From Lamellibrachia columna (taxonomy: Eukaryota; Annelida; Polychaeta; Sabellida; Siboglinidae), in the NCBI GenBank assembly GCA_963662155.1, contig OY759262.1:16260282-16324281 (forward strand): 64,000 nucleotides of DNA. The letters are read 5' to 3'. Below, in pieces: positions 8,275 to 16,199 of this stretch (positions within the stretch are counted from its first letter, which is position 1; each line of letters opens with the position of its first letter). The notes under the pieces were generated by a model that made no database searches, was not told the DNA's origin, and saw only the letters and a list, made by a program, of their open reading frames with translations. A program made the translations under genes and the position numbers.

Positions 8275-9574
8275 ACAGTCGTGCGAGGGAGTCAAGTCCG
8301 AGCTGGATCTCTTTACCGTACCCCCCACTCAGAACTGCATCGTCGAGAGTCACGTGGTGGAACATCAACCCACGGCCTCTCTGGACTCTGGAGGACCGAT
8401 AGAATTCTTCATCCCCGGATCGGGAGACGATTACATGGATCTCGCCAACACGATGCTACACTTGCAGGTGAAGGTGACGCGAGCCAACGGTAACCCTATC
8501 GACGCGGGCGAACCCGTGGGACCGGTGAACAACTGGTTGCATGCGCTGTTCAGCAATGTCGACCTCTCCCTGAACAACACGCAAGTGACCTCTTCGTCCT
8601 TCAACGCGTACCCGTATCGAGCCTTCATAGAGACGCTGTTGAGTTACGGATCCGACGCCAAGTCGACGCAGATGACGAATCAGCTGTGGTACAAGGACAA
8701 GGCCAGTCGCATGCACGCCACCGAGCTAGCCGCCGGACCCGATCCTAACCCCGGGTTCGTGACTCGTCGAGAGTACATATCCAACAGTCGCGTGGTCGAC
8801 ATGATAGGTCGTCTCCACGTGGATATGTTTCTGCAGGATAAATTCCTGATCAACGGCGTCGACGTCAAGTTACGCCTGGTGCGCAGTAAGCCCGAGTTTG
8901 CGCTGTTGGCTGCTGGAGCGAACGAGTACTTGATAACCGTCGTCAACGCGTCCTTGTTCGTCAAGAAGGCCACCATCGCTCCGGCCGTGCAGAAGGCTCA
9001 CATCTTGGCTCTCGATCGGACCACGGTCAAGTATTCGTTACGACCCGTCGAAACCAAGGTGTACTCCATTCCCACGGGCGCTCTGTCGCACACGCACGAG
9101 AACCTGTTCCTCGGCGCCCTGCCGAAACGTCTCGTACTGTGCTGCATCGACAACGACGCCTACAACGGCACGTACGCCACAAACCCGTTTCACGCCAAGA
9201 ACAACGCCATCAGCTTCGTCGCCGTGTACGTCGACGGTCGTCAGATACCCGCCAAACCCTTCCAGCCCAACTTCGCAGACAACCTCTTCGCCAGGAGCTA
9301 CGCGAGCATGTTCACCTCGACCGGCAATGTGTGGCAGGACAAAGGGAACTGTCTGACACGCGAAGAGTACCGAGACGGCTACACCTACTTCTGTTTCGAC
9401 CTGACCCCCGACCAGTGCGACGGTCCCTGCTTTAATCTGGTACAAAAGGGCAACCTGCGCTTAGAATTTCATTTCCGTGCAGCGCTTCAGACCACCGTGA
9501 ACGTCGTCGCCTACGCCGAATTCGAGTCCGTGCTGGAAATCGACAAGAACCGCAACGTCATCTACGACTACTGA
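8258..9574 (+). CDS. Major capsid protein, double jelly-roll type
   Basis: 438 aa with the hallmarks of Polinton/adintovirus major capsid proteins: LFTVPPTQNC near residue 20, GGPIEFFIPGSGDDYMDL near residue 50, and a long body of alternating beta-rich segments. It forms the trimeric hexon-like capsomer. Its position directly before the protease is typical. Differences from unit 2 cluster in residues ~65-145 (probably outer loops) while the C-terminal third is nearly identical, so surface change is likely. Confidence 0.9.
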   Translation: MAFVHRQSCEGVKSELDLFTVPPTQNCIVESHVVEHQPTASLDSGGPIEFFIPGSGDDYMDLANTMLHLQVKVTRANGNPIDAGEPVGPVNNWLHALFSNVDLSLNNTQVTSSSFNAYPYRAFIETLLSYGSDAKSTQMTNQLWYKDKASRMHATELAAGPDPNPGFVTRREYISNSRVVDMIGRLHVDMFLQDKFLINGVDVKLRLVRSKPEFALLAAGANEYLITVVNASLFVKKATIAPAVQKAHILALDRTTVKYSLRPVETKVYSIPTGALSHTHENLFLGALPKRLVLCCIDNDAYNGTYATNPFHAKNNAISFVAVYVDGRQIPAKPFQPNFADNLFARSYASMFTSTGNVWQDKGNCLTREEYRDGYTYFCFDLTPDQCDGPCFNLVQKGNLRLEFHFRAALQTTVNVVAYAEFESVLEIDKNRNVIYDY

Positions 9575-9575
9575 G

Positions 9576-10055
9576 ATGGACACCCTGCAGATCGCCCGTC
9601 TACTGGCGATGGATCCGAAGACCGCATCCGTCTTTGGTGGCGTCGTACCCCGAGATGGACTGCCTGCAACAATTGACGCTCTGCCGATCGCCTTCGTGTG
9701 CAACACCGACGACGCCGACGAACCGGGCGAACACTGGATAGCACTGTACCTGTCCTCCGCCGGGCGCGGCGAATACTTCTGTTCGTACGGTCTGCCGCCT
9801 CGTCACGCGGCGTTCCGCACCTTCTTGAACAAACACTGTTCCGAGTGGACTCATAACAGCACGAGACTCCAGAGTCCTCTGTCTAACGTTTGCGGACAAT
9901 ATTGCGTCACTTATATCATGCTTCGTTGTAACGGCGCTCCTATGAGAACTTTCGTCAACGCTTTCCACACCGATCTGGTCGCTAACGATTGTCGCGTGTT
10001 CGATTGGATTAGGCTGCTAAAAAAGGGTATACCGTACTATAACGTGTCATACTGA
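9576..10055 (+). CDS. Adenain-like cysteine protease (C5 type)
   Basis: 159 aa, starting one base after the MCP stop. The catalytic His is H53 (GEHWIALYL) and the nucleophile C106 (SNVCGQYC). Between them, where related proteases carry an acidic residue (a Phe-Asp/Glu-x-Tyr/Phe-Gly arrangement), this protein has cysteine: FCSYGLPP, C69. The same change occurs in unit 2. The enzyme would mature virion proteins. Either it works as a dyad or the family branch is unusual. Confidence 0.88.
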   Translation: MDTLQIARLLAMDPKTASVFGGVVPRDGLPATIDALPIAFVCNTDDADEPGEHWIALYLSSAGRGEYFCSYGLPPRHAAFRTFLNKHCSEWTHNSTRLQSPLSNVCGQYCVTYIMLRCNGAPMRTFVNAFHTDLVANDCRVFDWIRLLKKGIPYYNVSY

Positions 10056-10056
10056 G

Positions 10057-10150
10057 CCTCTGGCGCGGTGGTCGCTCCACCCGTAAGCTCGCCCTCGAAC
10101 CTCTGGCGCGGTGGAGACACCCGTAAGTTCGCGACCTCTGGCGCGATGGT
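10057..10150 (+). repeat. Three imperfect copies of a CTCTGGCGCG motif after the protease
   Basis: The core CCTCTGGCGCGRTGG recurs at 10,057, 10,099 and 10,134, each followed within ~20 nt by CCGTAAG or CGCAAG. The same three-copy arrangement is kept in unit 2 (28,261, 28,303, 28,338). Its conservation in a 3' untranslated position suggests a regulatory or RNA-structural role. Confidence 0.6.
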
Positions 10151-10265
10151 CACCATTCGCAAGTCGCCTCGACTTCATCATCATCATCATCTTCATCATA
10201 CCCGGCTCGTTGTATCCAATCGCATACGATCGCCTCGTTTGTACTGCTGCTGCTTTGTTGTATTT

Positions 10266-10271
10266 AATAAA
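10266..10271 (+). terminator. Poly(A) signal after the structural gene block, unit 1
   Basis: AATAAA in TTTAATAAAATACGTG, about 210 nt after the protease stop. The matching signal in unit 2 is at 28,464-28,469. It is the first canonical signal after a block of genes with little or no spacing. Confidence 0.65.
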
Positions 10272-10309
10272 ATACGTGTGCACCGTACGATTGCGTTCGT
10301 CTCCTTACT

Positions 10310-10555
10310 GGGTCAACGACCCTTCGGCACATACACGTAACTAGGTCACTGTTCGTTCCTCCTCCGGTCGCTAGGGGCGCGGCACGCGCATGCGCGCGAC
10401 GCTGCGCCGCCGCCGCCAGGGGGCGCTCCAAGGTCTAGTGCTGCTTTCTGATTGGCTGCGCGCACTCATTAGCGGTGGGCGATATTAGGGTGGTTTTCCT
10501 TTGATCTTTTGATGCTCTTGATAAGAGGTCCCAAAAACCTCTGCTAACTACTAAC
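10310..10555 (+). promoter_or_regulatory. Conserved right-end region of unit 1 with CTCF-like motif and inverted CCAAT
   Basis: Homologous to the right end of unit 2 but without the tandem duplication seen there. It contains CCGCCAGGGGGCGCT (10,413-10,427), close to the bilaterian CTCF consensus, and GATTGGCTGCG, an inverted CCAAT box. It precedes the accessory region, so it could act as its upstream control region. Confidence 0.5.
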
Positions 10556-10683
10556 GCGTGATGCTTTCACCGGCGCAAACGAGTTCGGACTGGTTCTGGT
10601 GTTTTTTGCTATTGCAAAACAGCGCGTGATGCGGGAATCGGGTTGCAAGTCGCGTGATGTTTTCCCGATGCCTGGTTGCAATC

Positions 10684-10917
10684 TCACATCCGCGTTACAT
10701 CAGACCCATTTTTTACCTGCTGGTGAATTCGAATGAACTTTCTTAGTTGCATAAGTAACTCCCCGAGCGTATTCTGACCCCTTCGATTGTCGTAGGTTAA
10801 AGCACCCCAAAAACCCTCTGTACTTCTCACCCATTCCATCATTTGTCTCTCTCCCGTGTTAAAACACGCATTCACTACATTACATAAACGAGTGCTGTCA
10901 CCTCGATTTTTTGTCCG
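10684..10917 (-). pseudogene. Antisense relic of a NADAR-domain gene (C-terminal half)
   Basis: The minus strand encodes GERQMMEWVRSTEGFWGALT, then GQNTLGELLMQLRKFIR, which matches the C-terminal half of the intact NADAR protein at 13,131 (EWVRSREGYWGALTY, GQNMLGHILMRVREFIR) and the family pattern E..D/E.xWG...G.N.LG..LM.vR. The frame opens without a good methionine (GTG) and the N-terminal FLSNFY half is absent. It is too different from the intact gene to be a recent inversion. Confidence 0.75.
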
Positions 10918-10989
10918 TTCGCCAGACGGTCTTATCTGTCAGGTCTATAGATAGAACTCCCGTCGCATTCTCGTCAACAATATTTCCCC

Positions 10990-10998
10990 TATATATAC
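10990..10998 (+). promoter_or_regulatory. TATA box of the spliced accessory gene
   Basis: TATATATA in CCCCTATATATACCA lies 91-99 nt upstream of the ATG at 11,089. It is flanked by two copies of ACTCCCGTCG. The spacing fits a transcription start near 11,020 and a leader of about 70 nt. Confidence 0.55.
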
Positions 10999-11088
10999 CA
11001 CTCCCGTCGTGTTGTCGTCATCATCGTCAACATACCGTCATCGTCATACATTTTAATTCCGCGAACTGTTGCAGCAATCATCGGTGTT

Positions 11089-11961
11089 ATGGCACTGGTT
11101 TATCAATATATGGATGCGAAGATCTTGTGTCGTATACTGCGAGAAAGAGTCAATATAGAGATCGATCTTCGGTGAGTTTATTTCTAGTCTATAATGATAT
11201 GTTGTTTTCTTATCTTCAATACTTTGTCGTTGCAAAACTTTAAGAGAGGAGGTATTCGTTGCAACGTATCAATACATAAAATGTTACTTTGTGACTGTAA
11301 AGATCGTGCGTCTTGCGACTCGAGAAAAATTCGATACACAGACCGATCTTCGGTGAGTTTATTTCTAGTCTATAATGATATGTTGTTTTCTTGTATTCAA
11401 TACTTTGTCGTTGCAAAACTTTAAGAGAGGAGTTGCAGAGTTCTGTCTTCGGTAAGTTTATTTTTAGTCTATAATGATGTGTTGATTTATTCGACTATAT
11501 CTCATTTTTCTTGCAGTGCTCACTGTCATCGATGGTGTGCTGTGATGGGTGAGTTGAAGAAAGTGAGTCTTCAACGCGCCGTCGAGAAGCAAGTCAAAGA
11601 AATGATGGTAAAATGGGAGCTGAAGCGAACACGGCAGATACGATTACAATCATCCGCGTTGTGTGAAATCACCCAACTCAGGCGCGCTCGATCACTCTGG
11701 CCACCCGTTATGAGAGAGCTCACATTGAAGTTCGCCTACAAAAATGAGGAATGCTGCAAAAAAGTGTTGGTGGAAGAGGATTGGACGAGCGAGTGCGAGT
11801 CGAATGCTCTGGAACAAGAGGGTTGGGTGACCGACGACGACAACGACGACGACGACAGCGCTGCCGCCGCCCCGGCTCCAATTCAGCGACCGCCCTTGCA
11901 AATGCGGCGTCGTCGAGGTCGTCGCGGCGAGCCACTTTGCATTCGCTTTGCACCACGCTGA
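11089..11961 (+). CDS. Accessory protein gene with duplicated exon and mini-introns (predicted)
   Basis: Predicted exons are 11,089-11,171, an optional 11,245-11,352, and 11,517-11,961. Donors are GTGAGT at 11,172 and 11,353 and GTAAGT at 11,452; acceptors are TTTAAG at 11,244 and TTCTTGCAG at 11,516. Exon 1 ends in phase 2, exon 2 is 108 nt with phase 2 on both sides, and exon 3 continues the open frame. Exons 1 and 2 are homologous (both have Y-Q-Y and end in D-L-R). The long exon is basic, then carries an acidic run (DDDNDDDDS) and ends Arg-rich (MRRRRGRRG). I recognise no family. If unspliced, the ATG at 11,545 (MGELKKVS) is the likely start. Confidence 0.55.
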
Positions 11962-12150
11962 ACTTTCAACTTTTTGCTTTAATGTCAATTCGCTTTTAAT
12001 CATGTGTATCTTTCTGCTATTAAATTTTGCTTTGTGTCGTTAATCATGAACTTTCAACTTTTGCTTTAATGTCAATTCGCTTTTTTTTAATCATGTGTAT
12101 CTTTGTGTCATTAATCATGTGTATCTTTCTGTTATTAAATTTTGCTTTGT
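11962..12150 (+). repeat. Direct repeat of ~90 bp after the spliced accessory gene
   Basis: A block starting TGAACTTTCAACTTTT and ending TAAATTTTGCTTTGTG occurs at about 11,959 and again at about 12,048 with small indels. ATTAAA within each copy could serve as a weak poly(A) signal. Confidence 0.65.
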
Positions 12151-13130
12151 GCTATTAATACATGTCTGTTGTTTTTTACGTACGTTCTCAATAATATTAC
12201 ACGATCCTTCCTAATACATCACACTCACAAAACAGTTCATTATATATATATATTTATTACACAATCCTTCCTAATACAACACAAAGTCCAATCACTTGTA
12301 AATTTACCCAACCGACCGTCGACTTCAAATCCACGTTAAATCAGTCACTTCAATCTACAACAGAACGCAGCTGTTTTTGGTTAGGTATCGAGTTACAACA
12401 TGCACGCTGTGAATTAAAAAAAAAATAACATTACCTTCGTGTCGTCAATTTCCACACGTTTAACAATAGCTAAATCCCATATGAATGCAGCTGTTTCGAA
12501 TAGGTATCGAGTTTACAACACACACACGCCGTAATAACGCACTTCAGTCCATGTTGAAATGAGTCTCCATTCAATTTCAACCGCTAAATCCCATATAGGT
12601 CAATGCAACAGACCGCAGTTCGTTTAACAGTCGCTACAACCCATATTTCGGCCTACGCGGCTGCCTGCCGATAAACGGCTCCGTTCATAGTCCGTCGGAT
12701 ATCAAGTTACGTCAACACCGATTATAACACCGACTCGAATATAGGGTAGTGTCGCATTAATTGTTACATAATTATAGGGTAGTGTGGGATACGATGATAC
12801 GCGTGCTGCACGCGTGCATCGGTCACTAGAGGGCTGTACGCGTGCCGCACGCGTGCAGAGCGCACGTCAATCGCTAGGGGGTTGCACGCGTGTGGCGTGC
12901 ATCAATCGCTAGATGGCGCTATGTACATCCGGCTGCGCGCGCAACCGGATGATGAAGTTGTGATAAAAGTGAGGATTGAAAAGCTAATACCTACTACTGC
13001 CGGCAACTGTCAGCCTACCGACACCAGGCATCCATCACGCAAGGAAAAAGTGGGGGGTTATGTACTCGACAGTGCTAGAACGGCGTGTAGTTAAGACAGT
13101 AACTGTACATTTTAACGTCATAAAGTCACC
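12151..13130. other. Non-coding accessory spacer with short imperfect repeats
   Basis: No convincing gene. Paired imperfect repeats include CGATCCTTCCTAATACA-like blocks (~12,200, ~12,261) and GCAGCTGTTT...GGTATCGAGTT blocks (~12,368, ~12,487). From 12,790 to 12,930 there are three loose repeats of a CGCTAG-GGG unit joined to CACGCGTG-rich segments; one, CGCTAGATGGCGCT (12,907-12,920), resembles a CTCF site. This GC-rich part precedes the NADAR gene and may be its control region. Confidence 0.5.
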
Positions 13131-13616
13131 ATGAACCGTCCTATAAAGTTTAGAGGCGGCAGACATTTCCTGTCCAATTTCTACGCGTGCAGGATACACG
13201 TGTGGAATAGACAATTTACCAGTGTCGAAAGTGCCTACCAATGGCGGAAATGCATGCATCATGGCGACATGCAGACTGCAGAAAAAATGCTGTCCACGCG
13301 CACGGGTCTACAGGCGAAACATCTCAGCAAGAGCATACGAGAAAAGGAACAGTTACGCGCTGAATGGAACCAACAACGATATTCACTAATGTATGCGTTA
13401 GTTGCTGTTAAATATCGCGATCCAACCCTACGTAAACGACTGCTAGACACTGGGTATTCCCAGTTGAATGAATGGGTCAGGAGTCGGGAAGGATACTGGG
13501 GCGCACTGACATACAGTGGTCAAGCCGGTCAGAACATGCTAGGGCATATATTAATGCGAGTACGCGAGTTCATTCGATTGCGCAATACTCCCGCCAGACG
13601 ATCACAAGACCGATGA
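13131..13616 (+). CDS. NADAR-domain protein (YbiA-like)
   Basis: 161 aa spanning a full NADAR fold: RGGRHFLSNFYACRIHVW at residues 9-26, FTSVESAYQWRKC at ~29-41 with the conserved glutamate, then WVRSREGYWGALTY and GQNMLGHILMRVREF. Family members act on N-glycosidic bonds of nucleotides: bacterial YbiA-type proteins on riboflavin intermediates, and NADAR partners of DarT-type toxins removing ADP-ribose from guanine. In a DNA virus it could undo ADP-ribosylation of nucleic acid by the host, but this is inference. It is the only unspliced stand-alone gene of the accessory region. Confidence 0.85.
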   Translation: MNRPIKFRGGRHFLSNFYACRIHVWNRQFTSVESAYQWRKCMHHGDMQTAEKMLSTRTGLQAKHLSKSIREKEQLRAEWNQQRYSLMYALVAVKYRDPTLRKRLLDTGYSQLNEWVRSREGYWGALTYSGQAGQNMLGHILMRVREFIRLRNTPARRSQDR

Positions 13617-13711
13617 ACAGAGTACGGCGAGATAGCACACATCCAGCAGCAGCATCACGCGCTCGACCAAGGGTTGGTGATAAGAAAGCGCGCCATAGAC
13701 AGTGGGAGGTG

Positions 13712-13718
13712 TATATAA
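13712..13718 (+). promoter_or_regulatory. TATA box upstream of the RPA-like/SIM gene cluster
   Basis: TATATAA in GGTGTATATAAACCC, 95 nt before the ATG at 13,807. All coding segments to 16,334 run on the plus strand without another convincing TATA box, so one promoter could serve the whole spliced cluster. Confidence 0.65.
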
Positions 13719-13806
13719 ACCCGACGCAGAGTGAACGAGGCACAAAACCGCACTCCGATCCACAGCACACGTCGATACTTACTACCAGCATCAGCAGAGA
13801 ACGAAA

Positions 13807-14274
13807 ATGGCCGCTCAACAAACCGAGATGATGTCAGTCAGCCAACTCGAGAAGGAGGTATGTAACGGTACTTATATATTTAGACGGCCGTTAACCATAG
13901 TACAATGTGCCGTTCAAGATAAATATATAGTATATCCATCATGTCAGCAGTGTAACAAACGTGTGAGTCCCGAAAACAATGGCTTTGTGTGTCCTATCCA
14001 TCGATGGCAGCGTGGTGTAGTGTATCAGTTCGCTATGCGTATCCTCCTACAAGACGCCATCGGTAGTGAAGTGTGGGCAACTTTATTTAATGCCAAGGCT
14101 GTCCAGGTGTTGGGATTCACGGCTAACGAATACATGACCATGAAGACAGATGCCGAGCGGTATGCAGCACTGGACATTTTGCGGGGGGCCCAAGTCATGG
14201 TGACCATTCGGAAACGCGAGGCGGGACAGTATGTAAATTACACGGTGTCAGACTTGGAAGTAGTAACAGTGTGA
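13807..14274 (+). CDS. RPA70-like ssDNA-binding protein with zinc ribbon
   Basis: 155 aa resembling the C-terminal OB domain (DBD-C) of replication protein A large subunit. A zinc ribbon is formed by C46, C49, C62 and H65 (CQQCNKRVSPENNGFVCPIH). The following RWQRGVVYQFAMRILLQDAI and WATLFNAKAVQVLGFTANEY match the OB strands and the LF-x-x-x-A helix. It likely coats single-stranded DNA during replication. Codon 17 ends in a strong donor (GTATGT at 13,858), so the first 17 codons can also be spliced to the exon at 14,291, with the whole OB domain then being intron. Confidence 0.82.
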   Translation: MAAQQTEMMSVSQLEKEVCNGTYIFRRPLTIVQCAVQDKYIVYPSCQQCNKRVSPENNGFVCPIHRWQRGVVYQFAMRILLQDAIGSEVWATLFNAKAVQVLGFTANEYMTMKTDAERYAALDILRGAQVMVTIRKREAGQYVNYTVSDLEVVTV

Positions 14275-14290
14275 ATCGTTCTGTTGACAG

Positions 14291-14842
14291 GCTGTCGCTA
14301 CCGTCGCTGCTGCAGCTACTGCAGTTGCTACCGGAAGTAGTAGTGACGTCATCGACGTTGAGAGCCGCTCTAAGGTAATGGAATGGTTACATGCTAATAG
14401 TTCGGAGATACTATTCTCCTCCTCGGTGGACAGCTGTTCACCGCCACCAGTAATTATAATATCAGATGACGAGGGGGAGGATAGCATTAGCAGTAGCAAT
14501 AGCGATGATATGGAGGCCACGGTGAGTGGTTTAGATAGGATACGGGATCGAGCCGAAGCCATGACGAATGAAAATAATTTCTATAAGGCACTAGAGGTCG
14601 CCAGCGTGCGATATGCCAGTGACGAGGTGGAACGCATAATGAATTTAAATGACGATAAGGATCGTTACGTACCATCGTCCAGCATGGTCATGCACGTCTT
14701 GCGGTGGTTATCTATAGATGTCATTGCAACGTGTGGGAATATGACATGGCGTAACCAAGTGACAGAATTGGTTAGAAAGAGTATGTACGAAAGATACAAC
14801 GATGTACAGGGCGACGCGGATGAATATGCCGAATGTGACTAG
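14291..14842 (+). CDS. SIM-containing accessory protein, alternative exon 2 product
   Basis: A CAG acceptor ends at 14,290, 16 nt after the RPA-like stop, and the open frame from 14,291 is in phase with the 17 shared codons from 13,807. An unspliced start at 14,378 is also possible (154 aa). The first part is Ala-rich, followed by DVIDVE and PVIIISDDEGED, both hydrophobic cores beside acids as in SUMO-interacting motifs. Donors in phase 0 lie at 14,375 (GTAATG) and 14,522 (GTGAGT). Beyond 14,522 the frame encodes a mostly helical domain (MHVLRWLSIDVIATCG). Family not recognised. Confidence 0.6.
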   Translation, partial: AVATVAAAATAVATGSSSDVIDVESRSKVMEWLHANSSEILFSSSVDSCSPPPVIIISDDEGEDSISSSNSDDMEATVSGLDRIRDRAEAMTNENNFYKALEVASVRYASDEVERIMNLNDDKDRYVPSSSMVMHVLRWLSIDVIATCGNMTWRNQVTELVRKSMYERYNDVQGDADEYAECD

Positions 14843-14859
14843 TTCTTTCTGTTCAATAG

Positions 14860-15759
14860 ATGGGGCTGACGCAGCTGCAGAGAGCTTACAAGCGTCAGTT
14901 GACGGAGCTGTACGATGCCGATGACGAGGACGAGGACGAGGTGACGCCATCGCGGAAACGACAGAAGACAGCCCCAGCAGATGGCGACACCAGAGTGGTG
15001 GTGGTGAAGCACCGGTGCACGGGGCAACGCGTCACACTGTCATCATCACCATCGCAGGACTACTACTGCGACTCGCCACCAGCCAACCAAGAGGCGTTGG
15101 CGGAGCTACCGTGGGGACCGGTGGAGTTGTTGTCTGACTCTGACTCTGACTCGGAGACTGTCATCGACTCTGCCATCCTCAACACCCCCCCTCATTTCTA
15201 CAATGACGTCGACGAGGATGCTATCGCCTCATCCCCCGCTCACGAGAAAGAGAACGATGACAATTTTACATTTAGTCCTGCATCGCCACCACCACTGACA
15301 CAAAGCACACCCGAAGCCATGACAATACGGAGACTGTATGTATTCCCGGATGAAACCGTCGTTGTGACAGCAGACGGCGAACAAATCCGGATACCGGATC
15401 AGAACACTAAATCACACCCGATGAAGATCACTCAGTCGACGTCGACCGAGGACCTGCAGTCGTCGACCGTCGAGGACCCGAAGCCGTCGACGACGACGAC
15501 GACGACGACGACCATCGAGGACCCGAAGCCGTCGACGTCGACCACAGAAGAAGAAGAAGAACCGAGAAAGGTGTGTTTTTTAGACATGCAACACAACATT
15601 GCTGGCGTAATAGTGGCGCAGTGGAGGGCATCAGCTCCATCCACAGTAGAAGAAGTAACTGTGGACGTGTGCAGATCACTAGCAGTCACCATGCTGTCGG
15701 CACAATACCAAGAAATAATAATGAAGTATGTGCGTTGCGCTATCCGTCGACAGCCGTGA
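14860..15759 (+). CDS. Acidic SIM-containing accessory protein, exon 3
   Basis: The ATG at 14,860 directly follows a pyrimidine-rich acceptor (TTCTTTCTGTTCAATAG), 17 nt after the previous stop, and is in phase with the donor at 14,522. The 299 codons contain an acidic cluster beside a nuclear-signal-like RKRQK (DEDEDEVTPSRKRQK), a strong SIM (VELLSDSDSDSE), and Ser/Thr repeats around EDPKPST. The EEEEEPRK at residue 237 ends in a donor (GTGTGT, 15,571), again in phase 0. Reading through it gives a helical 62-residue C-terminus. It may be a transcriptional or SUMO-pathway regulator, by inference. Confidence 0.6.
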   Translation: MGLTQLQRAYKRQLTELYDADDEDEDEVTPSRKRQKTAPADGDTRVVVVKHRCTGQRVTLSSSPSQDYYCDSPPANQEALAELPWGPVELLSDSDSDSETVIDSAILNTPPHFYNDVDEDAIASSPAHEKENDDNFTFSPASPPPLTQSTPEAMTIRRLYVFPDETVVVTADGEQIRIPDQNTKSHPMKITQSTSTEDLQSSTVEDPKPSTTTTTTTTIEDPKPSTSTTEEEEEPRKVCFLDMQHNIAGVIVAQWRASAPSTVEEVTVDVCRSLAVTMLSAQYQEIIMKYVRCAIRRQP

Positions 15760-15878
15760 ACAGTAGTATGTTATGAACAGTAGTCGGTAGTATGTAGTAG
15801 GCAGTATGTATGCACTTATAACCACGGTATATGAACATTAGTAGTAGTATTAGTAGTATTGTTGTTGTTGGTATGTAG

Positions 15879-15983
15879 AATGAAGTGTACGACGAGGCAC
15901 CCGTACTCCCAGCCAGCATTCGGAAGCGATCTGGAGTATTGAACGCCACGTATATGACGTCGTCAACACAATATTATTATTAG
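15879..15983 (+). CDS. Alternative terminal exon a (APVL motif), predicted
   Basis: Open frame of 34 codons and stop immediately after a TAG acceptor ending at 15,878, in phase 0 with the donor at 15,571. It begins NEVYDEAPVLPASIRKRSG: acidic, then A-P-V-L, then basic. The preceding tract is T/G-rich, so the acceptor is weaker than those of exons b and c. Confidence 0.4.
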   Translation, partial: NEVYDEAPVLPASIRKRSGVLNATYMTSSTQYYY

Positions 15984-16073
15984 TAAACATAACCGAGTTA
16001 GTAGGTAGTAGTAGGTGTTGTTGTATTACGTAATATGGAGTGGAATATTAGTATCTTTTAATTTGTTCCGTAG

Positions 16074-16181
16074 GATGATGATGACGTACCTGTGCTACCG
16101 ATTGAAGCACGTAGGCGAGCAAGCCGTGAATTAATAGTGCTACTACTAGAATATATCATATCGACACACGATGAACAATAG
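16074..16181 (+). CDS. Alternative terminal exon b (VPVL motif), predicted
   Basis: Thirty-five codons and a stop after the acceptor TTTGTTCCGTAG ending at 16,073, again phase 0. It begins DDDDVPVLPIEARRRASREL and continues with a hydrophobic helix (IVLLLEYII). The order acidic run, PVL, arginines, hydrophobic helix is shared with exon c. Confidence 0.45.
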   Translation, partial: DDDDVPVLPIEARRRASRELIVLLLEYIISTHDEQ

Positions 16182-16199
16182 GTCTATTTCTTTATGTAG

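Larger units (their letters stand above)
1..10555 (+). mobile_element. Maverick/adintovirus-type element, unit 1 (left end outside window)
   Basis: A continuous block of tightly packed plus-strand genes with PolB, packaging ATPase, retroviral-type integrase, capsid proteins and an adenain-like protease, the gene set that defines Maverick/Polinton elements and adintoviruses. Base 1 corresponds to base 18,260 of unit 2, so about 437 polymerase codons and everything upstream lie outside the window. Recognisable homology with unit 2 stops near 10,555 at a TACTAA. I could not find terminal inverted repeats, so the boundary is the end of homology, not a proven terminus. Confidence 0.88.

Noticed and set aside
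10556..10700. Terminal inverted repeat of unit 2 opposite 28,700-28,878
   Set aside because: I compared the reverse complement of the right end with this region and with other accessory sequence and saw no match; only three CGCGTGATG motifs are notable.
15425..15700. Minus-strand Val/Ser-rich ORFs opposite the acidic accessory exon
   Set aside because: Complement of the GAC/ACG repeat tract; no independent coding evidence.
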